This document shows, piece by piece, positions 33,000 through 43,675 of a DNA stretch of 64,000 nucleotides. The stretch lies in NCBI GenBank assembly GCA_033297075.1, contig MU858206.1, forward strand, positions 26,063 through 90,062, given 5' to 3'. The position numbers and the translations under genes are program-made. Each line of letters begins with the position of its first letter. Within the stretch, counting starts at the first letter, position 1. The DNA is from Rhypophila decipiens (lineage: Eukaryota; Ascomycota; Sordariomycetes; Sordariales; Naviculisporaceae). Below the pieces are notes generated by a model. The model searched no databases, had not been told where the DNA came from, and was given only the letters and a program-made list of their open reading frames with translations.

Positions 33000-34317
33000 A
33001 TGAAGACACTTTCGCATTCGCTTGCCCTGGTGGCTGCCCTGCTTGGGTCCACCAAGGCCGGTCTTCGCTTCCCCTGCTCGACCTTGACCACCCAACGCCT
33101 CGACCCAGCTGCTCAGCCTGGATCGCTCCCCTCTGCCCATCTGCACATGATTGTGGGTGGAAATTCCTTCAATGCTACCATGTGGGTTTTGTTGTCCTCT
33201 GACCTGTTCTTCTTTCACAAAGGAGAAAGATGACCGCGTGGGGTATTTGCTGATCAACCTTCGTCATCAGGGAGGGTGATGTCGGAGCCCGGGCCACTTG
33301 CACCACCTGTCAGATGGCTGAGGACTTCTCCAACTACTGGGTTGCCCACATGTACTTCAGAGATCCCAAGAATGGCTCGTACACCCGCGTCATGCCGTCG
33401 CCAGTCCAGCCTCTGCTGGGAGGCTCGAATGGAGCCAAGGGTGGACTCACAGTCTACTATACCCAGTTTGATCTGAACAAGGACAACCTGAAGCAGCAGC
33501 CCATCAAGGCATTCCCACCGGTTGGTCTTCTCTCTCAAGATATCTTTGACAGTCAGCTAATCACCTCCTCTTCAGGGCTTCCGCATGACGGTTGGTGCCC
33601 CCACCGTGACAGACAAGCCGCACGCTGGTCTGAGCTATCAGTGCATGACCGGAGGCAATCGCGGTGCCTTGGTTTCCGACTTCCCAAAGACCAAGTGCAC
33701 TGGCGGCATCTTTACCACGCACCACTTCCCTCCGTAAGTCAACCATGTTGATCTCACTGTCTTGGACGTATCGCTGATAACAAGACAGCTGCTGGGACGG
33801 CAAGAACCTCGACTCCCCCAACCACCAAACCCACATGTACAACACCGTCAACTCCGAGTACTTCAACAACGCCCCCGCCTGTCCCTCCACCCATCCTGTC
33901 CGCGTGCCCCAAGTAACCTTTGAAATTACCTGGGACACCCAGAAATTCGCCAGTCTCTGGGATTCCGCCAAGGACGGCAATCCGTTTGTGTGGTCGTTTG
34001 GCGGGTCTAACGGAGCGGGCACCCACGCCGATTACATGTTTGGTTGGAAGGGAGATTCGTTGCAGAAGGCGATGGACAAGTCGGAGTGCTTCTATGATGG
34101 GTGCGGGTCGATTAAGAAGCAGGCTATGAGTGAGGCGAATAAGTGCACTGTTAAGGATTTTGTGAAGGAGGATATTGATGGCTGTGGGTTTTCCCTTCTT
34201 TCTCGCTTGTGCTTCTTTTGACTTGTGCTAACGATTTTTTTGATAACAACAGGGCAAAAGTTCATGCCTGGTATGGGCCCGTCGAGTATGAAGGCGAAGA
34301 AACCTTTTACGGCTTGA
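33000..34317 (+). CDS. Secreted DUF1996-domain protein
   Basis: Five exons: 33000-33181, 33271-33520, 33576-33733, 33789-34183 and 34253-34317. All junctions are GT-AG, in frame, giving 349 residues. The start has a signal peptide (MKTLSHSLALVAALLGSTKA). The mature protein shows DUF1996 hallmarks: RLDPAAQPGSLPSAHLHMIVGG, ATCTTCQMAEDFSNYW.A, a YQC motif, FPPCWDGKNLDSPNHQTHM, CPSTHPVRVPQVTFEI and the GTHADYMFGWKGDSLQKAMD segment. DUF1996 proteins are secreted or wall-associated in fungi. The conserved His and Cys and the HAD motif suggest a carbohydrate-active or adhesive role, unproven. The gene looks intact, with no sign of RIP. Confidence 0.9.
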
Positions 34318-34514
34318 TTTTCTGGGGGATGTTGATGTTGTCCGGTATCTCGTTAGGTCATGGGTGACTATTTTTTGTTGTGCGACTGAATGTTTATATT
34401 GAACTTTATTACTGTGTGTGAATTGTGTCCTGTCCGTTCACTGCTTATCAGCAGCTTGCTTGAGTTCATATCGGGTTGACGTGAAAATTTCGACGAGAAC
34501 AAATACTTGAAGCC

Positions 34515-34808
34515 ATGTCGGCAGATATTCCAGAGATTGTACATGAGAAGATTGGCAAGATGCTCGGTCGTGAGGTCAACTTCTTCCTTCTCCTTGACGG
34601 GGATTTCATATCGGTAATTATTTTGGCTAGTCTGGCTATTAAATCCACTGTGTGCTCTGACTGTACCAGACATTCTCAATTCCCGTGTCTTGGAGAGATG
34701 GCGGTGTACATGGAGGAGGTCACAGAAGTTGATGACATACCGAAAGAACAACAGTTCGTCGCTTCAGACTCGATCAAAGAGGCTGCTGAAAAAGACGGGT
34801 TCAACTAG
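34515..34808 (+). CDS. Small ORF, doubtful
   Basis: ATG at 34515 opens 97 residues (MSADIPEIVHEKIGKMLGRE...). A 56-bp GTAATT...ACCAG segment in the middle looks like an intron; if spliced, the product would be about 53 residues with a different C-terminus. No family is recognised. Listed only because the start and the intron-like segment coincide. Confidence 0.2.
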   Translation: MSADIPEIVHEKIGKMLGREVNFFLLLDGDFISVIILASLAIKSTVCSDCTRHSQFPCLGEMAVYMEEVTEVDDIPKEQQFVASDSIKEAAEKDGFN

Positions 34809-35074
34809 ATCCAAGACGTCAAATATGTAAATCCCCGCCCTCCCAGGGTCAGTCCGAGTTTCCCACGCAGAAGAGCACGTCCAGAGCAGATCTGGGTGCT
34901 TCAAACGGTCCAGCGCATGTCAGCTGGCTATGACAAGGAGAGTTGGGTTGCAGCCACCACTACCAAGCTGACCTCCTCCAATCCCTCTTCCCGCTGTCAA
35001 GACCACCATAACCCAACTGCTTGCCAAGGGTTAGACCAGTTCAAAAAAGAATGATAAATGCATCGCCCACTTAC

Positions 35075-35645
35075 TTAGTTCGACTCCGTATGCTTGCTCA
35101 TAATCATAAACATGCTGGACGTGTACTCCAACACCCACGTGCGAACCGCCAATGAGTCGGACACAGCAATCTGAAGCACTGATTTCTCCCAGGCTCCAAG
35201 CCCGTCCGTATCATCGATGAAATCATCCAACGCCCGGGCATGGTCTCCTGCCGCCTCGATCTTGTCGAGGAAAACGGTTTGGTTCGTATGCTGGGCCAGA
35301 CCAGCAGGGAAGGTAAAATCCTCCTGCCCATCAAGACGACCAAGGACGGTCTTGAGCACGATCCGGAGATTCTTGACCGCCTCGACATACAACTCATCGA
35401 GGTCCGTCCAATCTTCGGCCGCCTCGACAATTCCATCCAAGAGCTGAGCGGCACCGGGGCAAGCAGACGAGTACTGCCGGGTCAGCCGGGCACAATCTTG
35501 GCGCTTGAGAACCGACCTGTTTCGCGCCTCGAGAACGTTATCCAGGGCTTCATCCAACAGTCTCTGCTTTTCCTCGTTGCTCACATCCCTCGACGGCAAA
35601 TTATCGAAATCTGCACCAACTCGAATATACTCCGAAACGTGCACT
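35075..35645 (-). CDS. Hypothetical acidic helical protein, start not found
   Basis: About 189 residues of protein-like, Leu/Asp/Glu-rich, probably all-helical sequence (RLLDEALDNVLEARN, LDELYVEAVKNLRIVL, DDFIDDTDGLGAWEKS) with a CARLTRQYSSACPG segment. There is no ATG near the beginning. TTCACAG just upstream (ending about 35,646) looks like an intron acceptor, so a 5' exon is probably missing from this description or lost. No family is recognised. Confidence 0.4.
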
Positions 35646-35649
35646 GTGA

Positions 35650-37983
35650 ATGATTGAGGGAAATGCTATACATGAAAGACTTGGTCAGAACTCAGAACCA
35701 CATGTGAAGAGTCTCGAAACCTAGAACCACACCGCTAGGCCAAAAACTCCTTAACTTGACGCCAGATTCAATGGTGATGACAGGCCATTGAACTGTGTGT
35801 TATATAATGCTCAGGCTGTGCTCATGGCGGCCGCGCCAGCCATGACACCACATTGGACACAAAAATATCGTTTTCAACTAGAAAAACCCGCTCAGACACT
35901 GGAAATATACACACCTGTATGATATAAGATAGTAGTTGGGTCTAATTGGACCAAGAGCTGGAAAGGCGATGACGGGTGAAGATCTGACGAGGCTACCTAC
36001 GAGCTTGGATGCTACTTCGAGGGATCCAGCTACCTACCTTAAACGACGAAGATGTGGCCAACGAGAAAAGCCCCTCTGCCGTCAAATTCTGCGTGTCCAC
36101 TATGGTCCCGGTGTGGCAGCCTCGTGTTGACGGGATGACACTTTCGTGCACACCGGTCTACTTCGAACTGGGATTACAGGAGTTAAACATTCAAAGGTAC
36201 GGTATCTAGTGGAGTTGGAAGCTGCACACTGAAGTCAGACAGCTGGTTACGAATAATGGTGCCTTCATCGGATCTTTGATCTTGACAGGGAGCAGGCGGC
36301 GAGTGGCGAGAGGTCAATGATATGCTCCACAATGGTACTCGGGCTGGGGAACAGGTCGATAAAGATGTTGGAGCTGTGGAGACTCCATCACACTCGTTAG
36401 CCTCGTCCCCTCTTTTGAACGAAAGAGAAAGAGACTTCAGGTCTTGTGACTCGAGGGCTGAAGATAGGTATTTACAGTACAGTACATCGCTTGTATGGCA
36501 TCCACTCTTGAAACCTGTATTATGTCAGCAGGGCTGTTGCTGGGTGGCCCGATCTTGTCCGTTGCTGCCCAGCTGGGCTGAAAGATCAAGACACCGTAAC
36601 GGATGCTTTGATCGGGGCGAGAGATTGATACGTAAACATGCTGCTCGACCCTGGGAACACCCGACTCGGGGATGGTTGACGGCTAGGAGGATTTTAGCAC
36701 CAATGCCACCCATCAATCAGCACGGCTTGATTGATTTATTGGCCCATTAATGTCCGGGGCGGGGCTGCGAACCAGCCGAGCCTTACGCCGTATTGGCTTG
36801 TCAGAACATGGCTTACTAGAGTACTACTTTTATCTGTATACATTAGGAGCTGCGTGTAGAAAGCCCAAATAGCCACTCCAGCCTAATGGCAAGTCGACGG
36901 GATACGGTCTCCTTCTTACAAGCTCCCGCTTCCAACGCAGTTATAGGGTATACAGTGTTTTGCTTGTAGAGCGGTAAGAAGAGGGTGATACCTCTAGATC
37001 ACAAGGCCATAATGAGGCTGGCTACGTTTTCCAATAGAGGCGGAAAATAAACAAATAAGGCATAGGTCATCGGCGCACATAAGAGAAATACGACTCACAC
37101 TTGACTAATATCCCAACTGTAAGAAAGAAATTCTCTAGTCAAAATAAGGTAGGTAAAGTAAGGGTGGGCGGTCTGAAAAGAGAAAAGAGTATCACAATGC
37201 TGGATGCGTTCAGATAGTCGCGTTACAGAAGGCTTTAGGCGCATAGGAAGCAGAACTATAATATGAAATGAATAATACGAAGACGGAATGCGACTGTTCG
37301 CAATCCAATGATTAAAATCACCTACCATGACCACTTTGTTCATGTTCTTCATTAAATGACACAATGATATCTCAAGATTTGCAAACGAAAATGAATTCCT
37401 TTCTCCCCCCATTCTCTCATTCCTCACAATCCCTACCCCTAATGCCGCGATGAATTGTAGTACAATTCATAGAAAACCCCATAGAAATTAAAGTGGAAAC
37501 ATTGCAGACAGGGGGTAGGATTCACAGAAAAGACAGGGGTAGAATTCATAGAGTTTTTGGTGGTTAAAACTAAAATAATGGTACGACTGAAATGGTAACA
37601 TTGAGGCGATCGCCGTGGCATTGTTACTTTTCTTAAAAACGGTAATGGGGTAAAGAAAATAAAGGTTGATGTTGGGAGAGAAAAACAGTTGGGGTGCCGG
37701 GATGAAGCGCCAAGCTTGATGGTGTGATCCAAGCTTTCCACCCAAATGGGATTGCCGCCAAGATTGATGGAGACTCCAGACGGCTGGTCCAAGCTGTTAT
37801 TTTGAAAAGGGGGTAATTAACCAGCTCAAAGAGGACAATCGCCATTAATTTAATTAGTAATCATTATGAAAAAAAAATTTTCCCCCAAAATTCGCACTCT
37901 TAGAGGAATAGAGACATTTGTTCATATATCGAACCCAGCGAATAAAGAAGAACAACATCCCCAAGATACCCAGTACTACAGAA
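35650..37983. other. Gene-poor stretch
   Basis: 2.3 kb without a supportable gene. The part after 36,800 becomes AT-rich, marking the left border of the transposon- and pseudogene-rich region. Confidence 0.5.
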
Positions 37984-40900
37984 ATGGAGCCGTTTGTCCA
38001 TTTACCCGAATACCCATTTGTGATATGCCAGACGTGCGGATATGCGTGTATAGCGAATGAGGTAGCCACGCATTTGGGAAAGCAGCATCATGAAATCGAA
38101 CCCAACGAACGGAGTAGGATTGCGAAGTTGGTTGAGAAAATCCCAGGGATTATTCCCAACCAGGCCGGATTATGTGGGTTTCGATTTCCACCCGCAACGA
38201 CCGAACCGATTCCATTCATCGCTGCGCCCGAGATAGACGGCATACGATGCAACGAGTGTGGGTTTGTTATCCGTACCACCCAGGGAATCCAAAAGCATTG
38301 TAGGCGAGGACGAGGCCACGTTACAGCGGATGTGGGATAGCTTAAGTCGAGTCATTGACCAGGCGCGTGCGGTAGCCGTCCCAATGCGGGTTGGGCATGC
38401 TGTGCTATTCGAAGTCAACCGCAAGGAGGCCCATATGAAGGCCACTAAGCCATTCGACAGCCGGATGGAGGATGACACGTGGGTACGGTACAGAGAAGTG
38501 ATGAGAAAATTGTTGTGTTTTATCCAACGGACCGAGGATTGGGAAGACGAGGCCCGACCGCCGTATACGGTGACGGAGAAGCAAGGCAGTTTATACGATG
38601 CGTTTGAAGACGCTGCCGAGCAGTCTGGCAGGCAGGGGAGTGAAGATACCGGGAACCCGTCCGCACCTGAGAGTTTACAGGCAGTAGATCGATTGGATAT
38701 TCGACGCGCGGACTTATGGGATGCGAATCCGGTATACGATGACGGCAGCACCAACGATTGACTGGGTCGGGGATCGGATCTCGTACCAGCGAATCCGGTT
38801 TAATATGCATGAATTGTCGGATATGTTGCACGGTTTGGTCGAAGAGGTGCGGGCGGTCATGGGCAGGTTGTTGATGGTCGAAAAAGACGATTTCCGGTCC
38901 ATTCCCCGAATAGAATGGACAAAAATCGAAGACGACCACAGCGAGGACGGTATCGGGTATTCGTTTCTGCAGGATGATCGTAACCCGTGGGTTAGTGCGG
39001 GTAATGGGTGGGTTTTGAAACAGATGTTCCGAAGCGAAGAGAGGCAGGCCGAGTGGGTATCGGATCACCATGAAGCCGTTCCATACCGGACCACAGCAGT
39101 TCGGCAGTACGGAAAGGCGGTGGAGACGTTCCGGGAGGGGATGTTGACAATCATGCACATGCTGGGCGGGATGCCGGCACGATCGTGGGAGCTTTTGGAG
39201 ATGCGGCACAGTAATACGGCGTACGGGGGCGTGCGGAACATTATAATCGACCGTGGTATGGTTTGTTTTGTCACGTTGTACCATAAGAACTACCGCAGCA
39301 GCGAGCAGGTCAAGATCATCCACCGGTATTTGCCGCGGGACGCGGGAGAGTTGCTGGTGTGGTATTTATGGCTGGTATTGCCATTTTGGCAGCAAGTGCA
39401 GGGGATTGTTAAGGGAGCGAATGATGCCAGCGAGTTTTTCTGGGCAGACGAGATTGTCCAGAAAGTAGGGGAAGCCGGGCAAGAAGGGGAGGGTATACCG
39501 TCAGAAGAGGAGGGGGAGGAGGGAAGGGAAGGTGAGAGAAACGGGGGGGTTAGGGAACTGGATTGGATCCGTGAACACAAATGGACGGCCAACCGCATGA
39601 GACGGATCATGCAGGGGCACACCGGGCGGTTTTTGAGTGTGCGGATCGGTATTAGTGCATGGAGGCATATTGCGATCGGGATTTCCAACCGCTATCTAAA
39701 CCAGGCGTTCCAACCGGATGAGAAAGGGGGAGGCGATTTTGACGAGGATGACGAGGACACGGTAGACAGCGCATGGGATTTGCAGGCCGGGCATAGCACG
39801 CACGTGGCGGGGATGATCTACGCGCGGGAGTTGCAACAAGGGGCGTTGGGGACGGCGGCACGGCGGGATGGGTTTCGTCGAGTGAGCCGGCAGTGGCATC
39901 GGTTTTTGGGATTCGGGGCAGAGGAGGGAGGGGTAGTAGGCGGAAAGCGGAAGGCGGAGTTGTTCGACAGCGTGCGAGAGGAGGCCAGATTCCGGCGATT
40001 GGAGCGGTTACGGCGGGTGGACATAGAAGGGCAGTTGAGGGTTATGATGGGCGACTCATCACTCCGGAGTCGGCTGTCACCAAAGGGTTCGAGACGTTCG
40101 TCAACCGGTTGCACGGGCGAGGGCAGCTGGATCGGGTGGTCATCGACGAGTGCCACACGGTATTGGACAGCGAGAGGGGGTTCCGGCCGCAATTGGGCGA
40201 GTTAGGAGGTGTATTACGAGGCTTTGGGGTGCAGGTAGTGTTTTTGACGGCGACTTTAGGGCCGGGAGATGTAGGGTTATTCTACAGCCGGATGAAGTTG
40301 GACGGGCAGAGGGTGTGTTTCGTCCGGCAGCCAACGACTAGGCGGAATATTACATACCGAGTAAAGAGGGTGGAGGACGAGGAGGGAGAGGTCCAACGAG
40401 TTATAGAGGGTGGATTGGAGAGATACCCAGGTGGGAAGATTATTGTATACAGCGGGCAAATCAAGCGAGGAGAGCGGTTGGGGGAGTTGTTACTGTGTCC
40501 CGTGTACCATAGCAAGGTGGATACGGCGGAGGGCAAAGCGCGGCGGGTTGCCGAGTGGATGGAAAAAGGAGGCGTAATCGTAACGACCAACGCGTTGGGG
40601 ATGGGGATTGACATTCCGAACGTGCGAATGGTAGTACATGCCGGAGCGCCACGGAGGTTGCGGGATTACGCACAAGAGAGTGGGCGGGCCGGGCGAGATG
40701 GAGAGAAAAGCGATGCGGTTATTATCCATCGAATGCAAAGGGGACGAGGACCCAAGAAAGAGACGAGAGGTGAAGAGGGGTGGTTGGAAAAGGGGATGGA
40801 GGAGTTGGTAGGCGGGATAATATGTCGTAGAGTGGTACTGGACAGGATGATGGATGGGTGTGAAGATCGGGAGGGTTGTTTGGAAGGGGAGGAAATGTGC

Positions 40901-41134
40901 GATGTGTGCGAAGGGGGGAGGGTAGAGCTGGAGGAGGCAGAGGGGGGGTTATATGGAGAAGTAGGCGTAGGGGTGGAGGACGTAGAGGTATATGTACAAG
41001 AGGAGGCGGAGGAGGAGAGGGAGGAGGAGAGGGAGGAGGAGAGGGAGGAGGAGAAGGAGGAGGAGAGGGAAGAGGTTGAGGTACGAGCAGGCAATAACGT
41101 ATATTGGTTTGATTCTTCCAAGAATGTGACTTAG
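37984..41134 (+). pseudogene. Telomere-linked RecQ-like helicase (TLH/OrsD-finger type), deleted
   Basis: The ATG at 37984 opens an OrsD-type module with two zinc fingers (FVICQTCGYACIANEVATHL...HH and IRCNECGFVIRT...QKHC) and FRFPPATTEPIPFIAAPE. The typical TLH middle domain follows (LHGLVEEVRAVMG, LEMRHSNTAYGGVRN, KIIHRYLPRDAGELLVWYLWL). The helicase part has the DECH box (VVIDECHTVLD), FLTATL, TTNALGMGIDIPN and YAQESGRAGRDG, then an acidic E/R repeat tail. The frame breaks near 38,300, 38,740 and 40,055. At the last site LRVMMGD is joined to LITPESAV in another frame, so the whole segment with Walker A (motif I) and Ia is missing. ATP binding is therefore lost and the gene is a relic. Such genes sit beside telomeres in many ascomycetes. 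Confidence 0.82.
41000..41080 (+). repeat. GGAGGAGAGG low-complexity tract
   Basis: A purine-rich repeat of about ten-base to fifteen-base units encoding EEEREEEREEE near the C-terminus of the helicase relic. Confidence 0.8.
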
Positions 41135-41870
41135 CTCTCTTAGTAATTTGCACCAAATTGCAAGTCGCTTATTTTGCCGGTCCACGTGACTTTCCGTCTT
41201 GGTATATTCGTCTTGAAAAAAAGTACTTAGGATCTAGTACAAATTACTAAGAAACTAAAGTACTTTTGGTTTTTGTACGAATCAATGGCCAATGTACGAA
41301 TCAACGGACCTGACAAGAACGGCTCACTTGTCAGGAGGCGTTTTTAGCCCTGACGAGTAATCATCGGAACCCTAACCCTAGCACTGCAATGACATCCCCG
41401 TTCCCCTCCCTCCTGAAAACTAGGAATAGCTTCATCTCTTAAGATGTTTCTAGTCAATTAATCAGGCCAAGTAGTTCATATTCTGCAACTGTTGACTCCC
41501 TTCCGAAACCAGTTCGCCTTGTATTACAGTCACGAAATATGGGGTCAGTGGTAACCCCGCCCCGTCGTCGATTCCTTCAGCAGCCAAGCAACGCCCAAAA
41601 CAGAAGGAGGAGCAGCAGGATTCATGCAGCCAAAAGGGCCTCACATCAGGTCATCACCTGCGGACCCCATTTGGGGCTGTTGCCTTAATATCCAACCAAT
41701 GCCCAACAGGCGTTAAACGCTTGCAGTTGTCTTAACTTCCTCAGGGTTCACATCATCGTCCATTCTCACTCATGCTCTCCTTGACAAGACCACGGTGAAG
41801 AAAAACACGAAGTCATGTCCTTGCTTTTCATGCACCATTTTGTCACCATTATAGCTCGGGCAACATATCA
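41135..41870. other. Downstream flank of the helicase relic
   Basis: No gene. It holds a 9-bp inverted repeat (CCTGACAAG at 41309-41317, CTTGTCAGG at 41327-41335), a doubled TGTACGAATCAA motif just before it and a short telomere-like tract at 41368-41381. Confidence 0.55.
41368..41381. repeat. Interstitial telomere-like tract
   Basis: AACCCTAACCCTAG, just over two CCCTAA units, 230 bp after the helicase relic. The length is short enough to arise by chance, but its place next to a TLH relic gives it weight. Confidence 0.5.
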
Positions 41871-42652
41871 AAGCTATGCTCAATCTGCAAGAAGATTCAG
41901 TTCAAGAAACTAACATGCCCGACCGCCTCCGATCTTCAAAAGGCGCATAGCATGCACAAGAATGGCATCAAATACTACACATTTCTTCCTTTCGAGGACT
42001 CTGTGTTGGTGCAGAAGCGGGTCACGTCGGAATCAGAAGAAACGGGTATGGACCTGCTCGAACTTGGTCCTCTCGGGAGAATAAAGGCAAGAGCTGAGCA
42101 ATGTGGACTTTGTTCCCTCTTCTACAATGCCATCAAAAGAAGAGGCGCTCTGTACGCAAACAACCGCCCCATTCCCGAAAACGACGACAATGTTGTCATT
42201 ATGGCCAATCTTCATTATTATGCCTATATCAACGAGTCACTTACGGGGGCCACATCGACCGGCTCGGAGCTTTTTTGGCTGCGCCGGCTCTACTTGTTCG
42301 TCACCGTAACTCGCGACACCGAGATAGATGGAATACTGAGACCATCCGAAGAGAACATCCGCGCATATCACAACATTGCCCAGCCCTGTCATATCACTGA
42401 CTTTATTCATGATGCGCCCGAGCCAAGGTTGTTGTTTAGTGGCAGAAAACGGCCCGACACTATCGACATCGCCCTGCTTAAGAGGTGGATACGCATCTGC
42501 CAGACGGAGCACGATATGAGTTGCGAATATGATGAGGATGACCCTCGAGTAAAACTTGACCAATCCCCTGTCTCGTGAGTAGCTGATTATTGCTTCTTTA
42601 TTCATATCTTTAACTCTAGGACGGTCTTACTAAGTTTGGGTCTCTGTAAAGG
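41871..42652 (+). pseudogene. HET-domain gene N-terminal stub
   Basis: Open frame to the stop at 42578. It reads KLCSICKKIQFKKLTC, then MHKNGIKYYTFLPFEDSVLVQKRV, LGPLGRIKARAEQCGLCSLFYNAI and LLKRWIRICQTEHDMSCEY. This is the conserved region that precedes the HET (heterokaryon incompatibility) core in fungal proteins: Cys pairs, the SLFYNAI helix and LLKRWIRIC. A GTGAGT...CTCTAG intron (about 42577-42618) follows, and the next exon has scarcely begun when LINE sequence starts at about 42653. The HET core is not found beyond the LINE. The start codon upstream of 41871 is unclear. A gene-killing insertion or a recombination is the likely history. Confidence 0.6.
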
Positions 42653-43675
42653 ACTCCGCAAGAAATTATCCAGGCTATCAACCAAGTGTCCATGAAGAAA
42701 GGGGCAGTTGCGGCTCGCAAGCTGCCAAGCGGGGACACCATCGTGACTTTCCAGGGAACAGCGACGAGGGATTGGCACTCCACCAATAGCCAGTGGATCA
42801 AAGACGCGTTTGGACAACAGGCCGAGGAGAGCAAGAGAACCTTTGCAGTCTTGCTGAAGGGAGTATGGAACCGGGACCTCCAGGGATCAAACGAAGAAGC
42901 TTTCGGAAGGGAGATTGGCCTCCAAACGGTCGATAAGGTCAAGTTTCGAGTACCGGAACATCAGAATGCAACCAGAGCGACAGTGATGGTAACCTTAACC
43001 TCACAGGAGGAAGCGCGCAAGGCCTGCGACGATGGAGTAATCTGGAGGGCCCAGCTACTAGACTGTGAGCCGTATTGGGCCACTTTGAACCCGGTGCAGT
43101 GTTTCAAGTGCTGGAAATGGGGCCACACGCAACACCACTGCAGAACGACACCACTTTGCCCACGGTGTGGAACGAAAGCCCACGGAGAGGGCGGCAGGGA
43201 TGGAGAAGCCCAATGTCCAACCCACACCAACGAAATCCCCCTCCGCTGCCCAGCTTGCGGAGGGAGACACCCAGCATGGTCGAAAGAGTGCCCCGAAAAG
43301 CTAAAGGTCCTGTCGAAAGCTAAGGAGGCTTACCAATACCGGCCGCGGACCTACGAGGCCGCAACCGCTGACGTTAGCCCATCGAACCTCAATCAAGGGG
43401 AAGCCGGCGATGATGGGTACCGAGAAGTCAGCAGAAAGAGACTGAGAGGAGGACCAACGACCGTGGCTTCAGCCCAACACCACGCCATGCGAGACCCACA
43501 ACAGACCAGAATCAACTTTGAGTCTGCGATAGCCCGGCTCGCAATACCTACACAAACAACGACAGCTGAGCCTACGGCGGTTGTTACTACCATCCATCTG
43601 GACACGACGGACACGACGGACACGGTGGACACGGTGATGGAATCTATCGTTGTCGCAGACCAAAATGAGAATTAA
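42653..43675 (+). pseudogene. LINE ORF1 (gag-like, zinc knuckles), 5'-truncated
   Basis: About 340 residues; the first Met in the remaining part is at about 42,692. A nucleic-acid-binding middle is followed by three zinc-knuckle-like motifs (CFKCWKWGHTQHHC, CPRCGTKAHGEGGRDGEAQC, CPACGGRHPAWSKEC) and an unstructured tail with DTTDTTDTVDTV. This binds LINE RNA in functional elements. The 5' part is missing, so the start is not original. Confidence 0.75.
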
